The position numbers were made by a program, and so were the translations under genes. The notes below the pieces were generated by a model. It saw nothing but the letters and a program-made list of their open reading frames with translations, did no database searches and was not told the origin of the DNA. Shown here piece by piece: positions 1-7,298 of a DNA stretch of 64,000 nt (position 1 is the stretch's first letter; the number at the start of each line of letters is the position of its first letter). Source of the DNA: Bradyrhizobium sp. LTSP885 (GTDB lineage Bacteria; Pseudomonadota; Alphaproteobacteria; Rhizobiales; Xanthobacteraceae); assembly GCF_000938305.1 (NCBI RefSeq), contig NZ_JYMT01000038.1, positions 442,136-506,135 on the forward strand. Reading direction: 5' to 3'.

Positions 1-336
1 CAGCGACAGCCGCTGGCTCATCGGCACGACGTTGTCGTAGGTGACCGGATCGGTCTCCATCTCGACCTCGAAGGCGTGGGCCAGTGCGGTGTTGCCGCGC
101 GACACCGGGCGCGCCACCCGCATCATATGCTGCGCCGGACGTGCCTTGCGTTGCCGCGGCGCGGCCGTGGAGGGGGCCTTGGCGCGGCCGGACAGGCCGA
201 GCCGGTGCACTTTGCCGATCACGGCATTTCGCGTCACATTGCCAAGTTCCGCCGCGATCTGGCTGGCGGACAGGCCGGATTCCCAGAGCTTCTTCAGCTG
301 CTCGACGCGATCGTCGGACCAGGTCAATACAGTCAT
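1..336 (-). CDS. gcrA: Cell-cycle regulator GcrA, 3' end cut by window edge
   Basis: GcrA is an alphaproteobacterial regulator that works with sigma-70 RNA polymerase at CcrM-methylated promoters (family knowledge). The 112 visible codons open with MTVLTWSDDRVEQLKKLW, continue through the typical helix-turn-helix (SASQIAAELG, NVTRNAVIGKVHRLGL, about residues 5-45), a basic Ala/Pro-rich linker, and reach the conserved VVPMSQRLSL that begins the C-terminal domain. The Cys-containing C-terminus lies outside the window. Two in-frame ATGs are available. I chose the second because GAAGGG stands nine bases before it but directly abuts the first. GANTC methylation sites lie upstream at 416-420 and 646-650, which fits a gene in the CcrM/GcrA circuit, though that regulatory link is inference. 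Confidence 0.95.
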   Translation of the reverse strand, partial: MTVLTWSDDRVEQLKKLWESGLSASQIAAELGNVTRNAVIGKVHRLGLSGRAKAPSTAAPRQRKARPAQHMMRVARPVSRGNTALAHAFEVEMETDPVTYDNVVPMSQRLSL

Positions 337-677
337 CGCATTCATCCCTTCGCTGAGCACCGGCCAATCCTTGGAGCGGTGCTGCGAGCCAAATCTCGAA
401 AAACTCCTGCGGTCAGAATCCCTTAGCCCTCGCCGAGCGCGCCTATGCGCCCGAACGTCTACGCAGAACGAAAGGCTACTTAAGGGGTCCAGTACTACCG
501 CACGAGATGTCGTACCCGACAGCCCAAACGCTACAATATGGCGTGACTCTGGCGCAAGAGTCCGCGGTCGCGCGTCCACATGTTCCCACACTTATGCATT
601 GCAATTCCACTTTTCCACCGCACCGGAATGCTCCGGATTGCGCTCGATTCGGACCGCAGGAAGCCCGCTTCCGGCGA

Positions 678-705
678 TTGACAGTTACTGCCCGCAGCAT
701 AGAAT
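678..705 (+). promoter_or_regulatory. Sigma-70-type promoter upstream of argD
   Basis: TTGACA at 678-683 and TAGAAT at 700-705 are separated by 16 bases, an almost consensus housekeeping promoter on the plus strand. The predicted start is near 711-713, leaving a leader of about 120 bases before argD. The rest of the 337-831 gap shows no convincing gene. Its only other notable element is the hairpin that follows this promoter immediately. Confidence 0.6.
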
Positions 706-711
706 GCCCTT

Positions 712-746
712 ACGTGCCGCCCGAAAAGGCGGCACGTTTTGTTTTC
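712..746 (+). terminator. Terminator-like hairpin at the predicted argD mRNA 5' end
   Basis: A perfect ten-base stem (712-721 with 728-737) encloses a six-base CGAAAA loop and is followed by TTTTGTTTT, the usual form of an intrinsic terminator on the plus strand. No gene is evident just upstream on this strand, and the promoter at 678-705 would start RNA at the base of the stem. It may end an unseen small RNA from further left, act as an attenuator, or protect the 5' end of the argD-argF mRNA. Confidence 0.6.
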
Positions 747-831
747 CAAAGCTGGCTGTTGTCGCGTCGGCGTCAAGGCGCGCGGCAATCGTCGGCCTCA
801 CACCCGTCAGTGCAACCTTGTAGTGATAGCC

Positions 832-2040
832 ATGACCAACAGCGCCGCGTCGCATCTGCTCCCCGTCTTTGCCAGGGTCGATCTCGGCTTCGAGCGCGGT
901 GAGGGCGCCTGGTTGATCGCAACCAATGGCGACCGCTATCTCGACTTCACCTCAGGCGTCGCGGTGAACGCCCTCGGCCACGCCCATCCGCATCTGGTCA
1001 AGGCGCTGCAGGAGCAAGCGACCAAGCTCTGGCACATGTCGAACCTGTTCAAGAGCCCGGACGGCGAGAAGCTCGCGGCGCGGCTCTGCGAGCAGAGCTT
1101 TGCCGACTTCGTATTCTTCTGCAATTCCGGCGCGGAGGCGATGGAGGGCGTGATCAAGCTGGTCCGCCATTATCACTTCTCCAAAGGGCATCCCGAGCGC
1201 TACCGCATCATCACCTTCGAAGGCGCTTTCCATGGCCGCACGCTGGGGACGCTCGCCGCCACCGGCTCGGCCAAATACCTTGAGGGCTTTGGTCCGCCGA
1301 TGGACGGCTTCGACCAGGTGCCGCATGGCGACATCGAGGCCGTGAAGAAGGCGATCGGACCGCACACCGCCGGCATCCTGATCGAACCGGTGCAGGGCGA
1401 GGGCGGCGTGCGCTCCGCGCCGCATGCCTTCTTCAAGGCGCTGCGCCAGCTCTGCGACGAGCACGGCTTGCTGCTTGCATTCGACGAGGTGCAGACCGGC
1501 ATGGGCCGCACCGGCGATCTGTTCGCCTACAAGCGCACCGGCGTCACGCCCGACGTGATGTCGCTGGCCAAGGCGCTCGGCGGCGGCTTTCCGATCGGCG
1601 CGGTGCTGGCGAGTGCGGAAGCCGCAGCCGGCATGGCGCCGGGCTCGCACGGCTCGACCTTCGGCGGTAATCCGCTTGCGGTGGCGGCGGCCAATGCCGT
1701 GCTCGACGTCATGCTCAAGCCCGGCTTCTTCGATCACGTGCAGCGGATGTCGCTGCTGCTCAAGCAGAAGCTCGCCTCCGTCGTCGACCGCTATCCCAGC
1801 GTGCTCTCCGACGTACGCGGCGAGGGCCTTCTGATCGGCGTCAAGGCCGTGGTGCCCTCGGGCGATCTCGTCGCCGCACTGCGCAACGAGAAGCTGCTGA
1901 CCGTCGGGGCCGGCGACAATGTCGTGCGGTTCCTGGCGCCGCTGATCGTCACCGAGGCCGAACTCGACCAGGCGGTCGCAAGCCTCGAGCGCGCCAGCGC
2001 CGCGCTGTCGTCGGCGCTGCCGAAGAAGGCGGCCGGGTGA
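832..2040 (+). CDS. argD: Acetylornithine aminotransferase
   Basis: This PLP-dependent class-III aminotransferase converts N-acetylglutamate semialdehyde to N-acetylornithine in arginine synthesis, in the cytoplasm. The 402-residue length is normal. Visible family motifs are TSGVAVNALGHAHP near the N-terminus, FCNSGAEAMEG (cofactor phosphate site), FDEVQTGMGRTG, and the Schiff-base lysine K247 in SLAKALGGG. The frame is open further upstream, but homologues begin at MTNSAASHLLPVFARVDL, so I used ATG 832. The stop overlaps the start of argF as TGATG, so the two arginine genes are translationally coupled. N-succinyldiaminopimelate aminotransferase activity in lysine synthesis is a common second role of this family. 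Confidence 0.95.
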   Translation: MTNSAASHLLPVFARVDLGFERGEGAWLIATNGDRYLDFTSGVAVNALGHAHPHLVKALQEQATKLWHMSNLFKSPDGEKLAARLCEQSFADFVFFCNSGAEAMEGVIKLVRHYHFSKGHPERYRIITFEGAFHGRTLGTLAATGSAKYLEGFGPPMDGFDQVPHGDIEAVKKAIGPHTAGILIEPVQGEGGVRSAPHAFFKALRQLCDEHGLLLAFDEVQTGMGRTGDLFAYKRTGVTPDVMSLAKALGGGFPIGAVLASAEAAAGMAPGSHGSTFGGNPLAVAAANAVLDVMLKPGFFDHVQRMSLLLKQKLASVVDRYPSVLSDVRGEGLLIGVKAVVPSGDLVAALRNEKLLTVGAGDNVVRFLAPLIVTEAELDQAVASLERASAALSSALPKKAAG

Positions 2041-2966
2041 TGAGCAAGCCGGTACGACACTTCCTCGACATCGACGAACTGCCGCTTGCCGAGCTGCGTA
2101 ACATGCTCTCGGCCGGCGCCGCCATGAAGGCGGCGCGGAAGGCGCATGAGAAGCCCAGGAAGCCGCTCGAAGGCAAGACACTGGCGATGATCTTCGAACG
2201 CCCGTCGACCCGCACCCGGGTGTCGTTCGACGTCGGCATGCGCCAGCTCGGCGGTGAATCGATCATGCTGACCGGCACCGAGATGCAGCTCGGCCGCGGC
2301 GAGACCATCGCCGACACCGCGCGCGTGCTGTCGCGCTATGTCGACGCGATCATGATCCGCATCCTCAATCACGATGCGCTGCTCGAGCTCGCCGCCCACG
2401 CCACCGTTCCCGTCATCAACGGGCTGACGCGCCGTTCGCATCCCTGCCAGGTGATGGCCGACCTGATGACCTTCGAGGAAAATCGCGGCTCGATCGAAGG
2501 CAAGACGGTGGCCTGGACCGGAGACGACAACAACGTGCTGGCCTCCTGGGCCCACGCCGCCGAGCGCTTCAAGTTCAACCTCAACATCGCCACGCCGCCG
2601 GAGCTCGCGCCGAAGAAGCCGATGCGCGACTGGATCAAGGCGACCGGCGCGCCGATCGTGCTCGGCACCGATCCGGAGGCCGCGGTGCACGGAGCCGACT
2701 GCGTCGTCACCGACACCTGGGTGTCGATGGGCGACAAGGAGGGCGAGCACCGCCACAACGTGCTGAAGCCCTATCAGGTCAATGCCAAGCTGATGTCGCT
2801 TGCCAAGCCCGACGCGCTGTTCATGCACTGCCTGCCGGCACATCGCGGCGAGGAGGTCACCGACGAGGTGATCGACGGCCCGCAATCCGTCGTGTTCGAT
2901 GAGGCCGAAAACCGCCTGCATGCGCAGAAGGGCATTCTGGCCTGGTGTTTCGACGCAGTGGCCTGA
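2040..2966 (+). CDS. argF: Ornithine carbamoyltransferase
   Basis: The enzyme joins carbamoyl phosphate to ornithine, giving citrulline, the step after ornithine release in arginine synthesis. The 308-residue protein has the carbamoyl-phosphate loop FERPSTRTR (about residue 50-60), HPCQVMADL in the middle, the ornithine-binding DTWVSMGD segment and the C-terminal FMHCLPAHRGEEV with its catalytic Cys. The start is ATG 2040, sharing one base with the argD stop. A GTG three bases earlier would give one extra Met-equivalent residue and cannot be excluded. It is followed by a palindromic repeat element and not by further arg genes. Confidence 0.96.
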   Translation: MSKPVRHFLDIDELPLAELRNMLSAGAAMKAARKAHEKPRKPLEGKTLAMIFERPSTRTRVSFDVGMRQLGGESIMLTGTEMQLGRGETIADTARVLSRYVDAIMIRILNHDALLELAAHATVPVINGLTRRSHPCQVMADLMTFEENRGSIEGKTVAWTGDDNNVLASWAHAAERFKFNLNIATPPELAPKKPMRDWIKATGAPIVLGTDPEAAVHGADCVVTDTWVSMGDKEGEHRHNVLKPYQVNAKLMSLAKPDALFMHCLPAHRGEEVTDEVIDGPQSVVFDEAENRLHAQKGILAWCFDAVA

Positions 2967-2983
2967 ACGTCGCGAATAACGCC

Positions 2984-3120
2984 GTCGTCCCTGCGAAAGC
3001 AGGGACCCATACGCCGCGGCCCGTGAAGAAGGCACAAGGGGAGACGCCTTGTGTCACAACAAAATCCTGTGGTTATGGGTCCCTGCTCCCGTGCGCAATT
3101 GCGCACTAGGCAGGGACGAC
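2984..3120. repeat. Dispersed palindromic repeat, family A, copy 1
   Basis: The element starts GTCGTCCCTGC and ends GCAGGGACGAC, so its outer ends pair. An inner right arm reads CTGTGGTTATGGGTCCC, as in the two other copies at 14905-15027 and 17001-17122. The left half differs from those copies, so this is a diverged or chimeric member. It fills most of the gap between argF and hslO and could fold into a long stem in either transcript. Confidence 0.8.
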
Positions 3121-3179
3121 AGATGCTCTCGTTGAGTAAACCCCTTTATTTCATCGTTCGAGACCCCAGATAAAGCGCC

Positions 3180-4193
3180 ATGGTTTCACAGTCCTCTGAC
3201 ATCAAAATCCCGGCTGAGGCGCCGATCCGCGCGCCGTCGGCCATTCCCGTTGATGACGCGGTGCTGGCCTTTGAGGTCGGCGCGCTCGACCTGCGCGGAC
3301 GGCTGACCCGGCTCGGCCCCGCGCTCGACGAGATCCTGCACAAGCACGATTACCCGCCGCCGGTCGGCAAGCTGCTCGGCGAAGCCATCGTGCTGACGAC
3401 GCTGCTCGGCTCGACCGTGAAGTTCGAAGGGCGCTTCATCCTGCAGACCCGGACCGACGGTCCGGTCTCGCTGCTGATCGTCGATTTCCAGGCCCCCGAC
3501 CGGCTGCGCGCCTATGCGCGCTACGATGCGGGCCAGCTCAAGGCCGGCCAGAGTTCGGGCGAACTGCTCGGCAAGGGCCATCTGGCCATGACCATCGACC
3601 AGGGCGCGGAGATGAGCCGCTACCAGGGACTGGTCGCGCTCGACGGCGGCAGCCTGGAAGAGGCCGCCCATGAGTATTTCCTGCGCTCGGAACAGATTCC
3701 GACGCGGGTGCGCCTGGCGGTCGGCGAGGAGATGCGCGGCGGCGAGGGCGGCAAGCACCACTGGCGTGCCGGCGGCATTCTGCTGCAATTCCTGCCCAAG
3801 GCACCCGAGCGCGCCAAGCAGGCGGATATGCATCCAGGCGACGCGCCGGAGGGCACGGTCACGCATTCTGTGCCCGACGACGACGCCTGGGTCGAAGGAC
3901 AGTCGCTGATCTCGACCGTCGAGGATGTCGAGCTGATCGACCCTGGTCTCTCCGGCGAGCGGCTGCTGTACCGGCTGTTTCACGAACGCGGCGTCCGCGT
4001 CTTCACCCCGCAACCGCTGCGCGCACAGTGCTCCTGCTCGCGCGACGCTGTCTCCGCGATGCTGAACAGTTTTGCGCCGAACGACCGCGCCGACATGGTC
4101 AAGGACGGTAAGGTCGTCGTGACCTGCGAGTTCTGCTCGTCGGTCTACGATTTTACGCCGCAGGAAGCGGGTGTGGAGGAGGCGGGGAATTGA
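3180..4193 (+). CDS. hslO: Redox-regulated chaperone Hsp33
   Basis: Hsp33 is a cytosolic holdase that becomes active under oxidative stress, when its zinc-bound cysteines form disulfides. The 337-residue protein has the N-terminal substrate-binding fold (about residues 30-260, including GRFILQTRTDGP and YLRSEQ-like EYFLRSEQIPTRV). It ends in the redox switch with CSC at C284/C286 and CEFC at C316/C319, the diagnostic CXC and CXXC pair. The first about 25 residues form a non-conserved polar extension, and an initiation slightly downstream is possible. Neither neighbouring gene is on the same transcript in an obvious way. Confidence 0.96.
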   Translation: MVSQSSDIKIPAEAPIRAPSAIPVDDAVLAFEVGALDLRGRLTRLGPALDEILHKHDYPPPVGKLLGEAIVLTTLLGSTVKFEGRFILQTRTDGPVSLLIVDFQAPDRLRAYARYDAGQLKAGQSSGELLGKGHLAMTIDQGAEMSRYQGLVALDGGSLEEAAHEYFLRSEQIPTRVRLAVGEEMRGGEGGKHHWRAGGILLQFLPKAPERAKQADMHPGDAPEGTVTHSVPDDDAWVEGQSLISTVEDVELIDPGLSGERLLYRLFHERGVRVFTPQPLRAQCSCSRDAVSAMLNSFAPNDRADMVKDGKVVVTCEFCSSVYDFTPQEAGVEEAGN

Positions 4194-4343
4194 TCCTCAA
4201 CGCAGCATCCCTGCGTTCGTCGAACAGTTCTCTCAGCAAGCGCCGCAGCTCGCGACGTCCGGCGTTTGCCCATTTTGGGTGAAGTGCTCGGCAATTCCCA
4301 TCGTCGCGGTCTGATGGTCGACAGTGCCGTCGGTGCATGCCTG

Positions 4344-4574
4344 TCAACTCAGCAAGGTACGGGCCTTGTTGGCGGCGTCATAGATTTCGATCTGAAGCAT
4401 CGGATATGCCGTCTTCAGTTTTCGGCCGGCTGTTTCAGCAGCCTCGACAGTGTCGAACTCCGACTTGAAATGGCCGTCGACAACGGTCACGAAACCTTCG
4501 GTGGGCGGCCGGTCGGCGCGCATCACTTTCCTCGGCTCCGGTTCGTCAATAGTGAGCAGGGTCTTCTTCATCAT
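4344..4574 (-). CDS. Small hypothetical protein
   Basis: I do not recognise a named family. The 76-residue product begins MMKKTLLTIDEPEPRKVM, contains an Arg-Pro-rich stretch (RADRPPTEG), then alternating beta-like and helical segments (FVTVVDGHFKSEF, AAETAGRKLKTAYP, LQIEIYDA). It has no signal peptide or membrane segment. The start is supported by GGAAGG five bases before the first of two adjacent ATGs. It lies about 70 bases downstream of the histidine kinase gene on the same strand and may be co-transcribed with the kinase and receiver genes. A gene rather than noise is likely because of the ribosome site and balanced composition. Confidence 0.6.
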   Translation of the reverse strand: MMKKTLLTIDEPEPRKVMRADRPPTEGFVTVVDGHFKSEFDTVEAAETAGRKLKTAYPMLQIEIYDAANKARTLLS

Positions 4575-4643
4575 GGGATCCTTCCAAATCAATCTCGAAT
4601 CAACCTGTGAAACGCTGTCGGCAAGGGTTCTTGCACGAACAGG

Positions 4644-5426
4644 CTATGCCGTCGACGACGTCAGAGAAGTCATTGGCACATCGAATGCGTACACGAAACC
4701 GGTGGGCTCATAGCTCAGCTGCACGTCGCCGCGGAGCTGCTTACCGAGCGTTTCGATCAGCCGTGTCCCGAAGCTGCGCCTTTCGGGAGGGCGGACCGCC
4801 GCACCGTTCTTCTCGGTCCAGGTCAGGCGCAGGCGCTGCGCCGCCTGGTCCAGCGTCCAGCTGATGTCGACGCGCCCGTCCGGGACCGACAGCGCGCCAA
4901 ACTTCGTGGCATTCGTGCAAAGCTCGTTGAGCGTCATTGAGATGGCGATGACGGCGCCCGACGTCATCCGGACATCGGGTCCCGAAATCGAGAATTTCGG
5001 CTCATCCGGATCGATGAAGGCTTCAGCAGCGCCGCGGACGACGGTGCCAAGATCCGCGCTGCTCCATCTTGCCTGCAGCAGCAGGTCGTGCGCCCGCCCG
5101 AGCGCCAATAGCCGGCCCTCGATGGCGTGCTGGGCTGGCTTGGCCTCCGGCAGTTCACGCAGGCTTTGGGAGACGATGGCGCCAACGGTCGCGAGCGTGT
5201 TCTTGATGCGGTGGTGCAGCTCTTCGAGAATCAGCTTCTGCAGCTCATCGGACGCCTCGCGCTCCCTGGCGTCGATGCCGGCCTTGGCGAGCAAGCTCGT
5301 TGCGTTGATCTCGGCCTGCGCCAGCAGAAGCCGCAGGCTGACATTCTCTGCCGCCAGAACGTCCTCATTCGAGGCTGTGACGCTCGAGGGACGCGGGATT
5401 ATGCGGAATTCGGCTTCGATCATCAT
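4644..5426 (-). CDS. Cytoplasmic sensor histidine kinase, HisKA_2/HWE-like
   Basis: This soluble 260-residue kinase has no membrane segment and no recognisable PAS or GAF sensor domain. A coiled-coil-like helix (about residues 20-65) leads into the dimerisation box LEELHHRIKN, with H72 the likely phosphorylated histidine. The ATP domain shows the N-box LNELCTNATKFGALS, a WTE motif, and the G-box SFGTRLIETLG. The WTE and the KFGALS string point to the HWE group, but the N-box has LNEL where HWE kinases normally carry LHEL. It lies 101 bases downstream of a single-domain receiver on the same strand, its probable partner. The input signal is unknown, and ATG 5423 is an equally possible start. 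Confidence 0.88.
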   Translation of the reverse strand: MMIEAEFRIIPRPSSVTASNEDVLAAENVSLRLLLAQAEINATSLLAKAGIDAREREASDELQKLILEELHHRIKNTLATVGAIVSQSLRELPEAKPAQHAIEGRLLALGRAHDLLLQARWSSADLGTVVRGAAEAFIDPDEPKFSISGPDVRMTSGAVIAISMTLNELCTNATKFGALSVPDGRVDISWTLDQAAQRLRLTWTEKNGAAVRPPERRSFGTRLIETLGKQLRGDVQLSYEPTGFVYAFDVPMTSLTSSTA

Positions 5427-5527
5427 TCACTGTATCATCATGAGTCGGATACCGCACCTAGTGTTCGGCACACGCGCTCTACCGCAATAAGGCGGTTCAG
5501 GCTGCAATCGGCTTGAAACCGCGCGTA

Positions 5528-5926
5528 TCAGGCCCGGCCGATCATGCCATGCATGCCGGCTATCAATTCCCCGGCATTGAGCGGCTTGCCGAAAAACCTG
5601 CAGTGCGGAGGCAGATCAAGCTTCGGCAGGTTCGCTTGCCCGGATACAACGATGATCTTGATCGACGGCCACCGCGCATGCACGGCATGCGCAAGCCCAA
5701 TGCCGTCCATTTTGCCGGGCATCTGGATGTCGGTGCAGATCAGCGCGATATCGGATCTGGATTCCAGGATGGCGACGGCTTCGGCAGCATCCAGGGCCTC
5801 AAGCGGCGTGTAGCCGGCGTATTCCACCATGTCGACCGCGCTCATCCGCAGCATCATCTCGTCCTCGACAATCAGAACGACGGCTGGGATGGATGAATGA
5901 TCAAGTACCATCAGACCGGCGCTCAC
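5528..5926 (-). CDS. Single-domain response regulator
   Basis: The 132 residues make one receiver domain and nothing else. It carries the acidic pair E21/D22 (VLIVEDE), phospho-acceptor D66 (ICTDIQMPG), the switch Ser in VVSGQ and the conserved Lys in FFGKPLNAGEL. Without an output domain it must act by protein contact or as a phosphate sink. The histidine kinase gene directly downstream on the same strand is the natural donor. Such kinase/receiver pairs are common in rhizobia, often near general stress signalling, but nothing here shows the pathway. MVLDHSSIPAV, six codons in, is an alternative start. Confidence 0.92.
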   Translation of the reverse strand: MSAGLMVLDHSSIPAVVLIVEDEMMLRMSAVDMVEYAGYTPLEALDAAEAVAILESRSDIALICTDIQMPGKMDGIGLAHAVHARWPSIKIIVVSGQANLPKLDLPPHCRFFGKPLNAGELIAGMHGMIGRA

Positions 5927-6307
5927 GGTGCTCGAGTGTCGAAACTGCCATCGACCGGAATTTAGGCGGCCGAACTGGGGATAAGCATTTCAGCGCCCAT
6001 TTGATCCAAGGCAGCTTAACATTGACACAATAAGCCCGCCGCGAGGGCAGCGTATTGCATGCTTCTGCGTGTCACTCGCGTGTAGATATTCCGGCCGGAA
6101 CGCCGTCTGGTTCGAGCGGGCTTGTGATTCGATGCCGGAGTAGCCACTTGCTTCACAGCGCAACTGTATTGTTACAGCATCCCCTTTGCGGAAGCGCGAA
6201 GCTTTAAGCCGCCAAATGTTGTGACCGATATCGACCAACGTCACGTCGCTTCGACGCGCGAGACGCGGGTCACGACAAGCCACGGCAACAACCTGACGGT
6301 CTCAACC
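5927..6307. other. Intergenic region between receiver gene and DUF1488 gene
   Basis: This divergent gap must hold promoters for the receiver-kinase genes (leftward) and the DUF1488 gene (rightward). I found no convincing consensus promoter, terminator or RNA gene. A leftward open frame covering 5990-6283 has no ribosome site and no family resemblance, so I treat it as non-coding. The DUF1488 frame extends upstream to a GTG at 6221, which I consider an unlikely start. Confidence 0.4.
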
Positions 6308-6568
6308 ATGATCGAATTTCCAAATCACAGTCGTTCATACGACCAAACGCGGCGGGCCGTGCGGTTTTGGGGACACGACAGCGCGATCGAGGCTTCATTC
6401 TTCATAGACGAGGGTGCGTTGAAGAGAATTCAACCGGATGCACGCCCCGATGAGTCTGGATTTCTGAACGCCTTCGATTCCAACCGTGATGCGATTTGTG
6501 CCGCCGCTGCCAGGATTTATGTCCGCGGCAGCAGGGGTTCGTACAATCTGGTCGCGGCCAATTTCTGA
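6308..6568 (+). CDS. DUF1488 family protein
   Basis: The 86-residue product matches the DUF1488 pattern: an N-terminal FPNHSRSYDQTRRAVRFWGHD, then SFFIDEGAL, a middle FLNAFDSNRD and a C-terminal YVRGSRGSYNLVAANF. Family members are small cytosolic proteins of unknown function, frequent in Bradyrhizobium in several copies. I placed the start at ATG 6308 because the conserved domain begins there and the family length is about 85 residues. A GTG 29 codons upstream would add an unmatched polar leader. Its neighbours, a receiver gene and apaG, do not suggest a role. Confidence 0.82.
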   Translation: MIEFPNHSRSYDQTRRAVRFWGHDSAIEASFFIDEGALKRIQPDARPDESGFLNAFDSNRDAICAAAARIYVRGSRGSYNLVAANF

Positions 6569-6668
6569 AACCCGCGCCTTCGATCTGATCACGCGAGACG
6601 ATCGGGCAAATCGAGTGCCCGCGTTGCGCCAGCCGCAAACCGAGCTTGCGTGGCGACGTCACGCCCGG

Positions 6669-7067
6669 TCAGTTCAACACCCTTTTGCCGTCCGGGCTCG
6701 GGCTATCCAGCGAAAACGTCGGCACGTCGATCTCGAAGCGTTCGCCGCTCTCGCTGACCATCTGGTAGGTGCCGGTCATGAAGCCGGAGGCGGTCGGCAG
6801 CGGCACGCCCGAGGTGTATTCGAAGCGCTCGCCGGGGGCGAGCACCGGCTGCTTGCCGATCACGCCTTCCCCGCGCACCTCCTGCCTGCGGCCGGTGGCG
6901 TCGGTGATGATCCAGTGCCGGGTCCGCAACTGGACGGTTTCCGAGCCGGAATTGGTGATCACGATGGTGTAGGACCAGAAATACTCGCGCTTCTCGATCG
7001 ACGACTCCTCCGGCATGAAGTTCGGCTCGACGGTGACTTCGATCTGGCGGGTAACAGCGCGGTACAT
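6669..7067 (-). CDS. apaG: ApaG domain protein
   Basis: ApaG (also called CorD) is a 125-130 residue immunoglobulin-like beta-sandwich protein. Its bacterial role is unsettled, with links to Co2+/Mg2+ tolerance and diadenosine tetraphosphate metabolism. The 132-residue product has the family strings RQIEVTVEPNF, YFWSYTIVITN, RHWIITDATG, VRGEGVIGKQPVL, PGERFEYTSG and GTYQMV. The start MYRAVTRQ is the usual one. An ATG eight codons earlier is possible but has no ribosome site. The gene is divergent from opgC. Confidence 0.95.
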   Translation of the reverse strand: MYRAVTRQIEVTVEPNFMPEESSIEKREYFWSYTIVITNSGSETVQLRTRHWIITDATGRRQEVRGEGVIGKQPVLAPGERFEYTSGVPLPTASGFMTGTYQMVSESGERFEIDVPTFSLDSPSPDGKRVLN

Positions 7068-7298
7068 GCGGCTCATTCCGATGGTCTTCATAGCTGCATC
7101 ATATCGAATTGATCTGCCGGAACCAATCGGTTGGCGAGGCAGTGAAAACCCGGTCCGGGCCGATTTCATCGCGGTTTCAACATAGTTCCGTTCTAAGGCG
7201 CGACCGCGTGCCGCCGTTTTCAGTGCTTTGTCCGCAACTCGCGGACCGATATTATCCATTCCGGGCGGCGCGCACCTTCCGCGGCCACACGGTGCTTG

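Noticed and set aside
507..902. 131-codon rightward frame running into argD
   Set aside because: It overlaps argD in another frame and crosses the promoter and hairpin.
4153..4347. 64-codon leftward frame overlapping the hslO end
   Set aside because: It overlaps hslO by about 40 bases, lacks a ribosome site and has shadow-like Arg-rich composition.
5990..6283. 97-codon leftward frame between the receiver and DUF1488 genes
   Set aside because: No ribosome site, no similarity, and it would overlap the likely promoter region.
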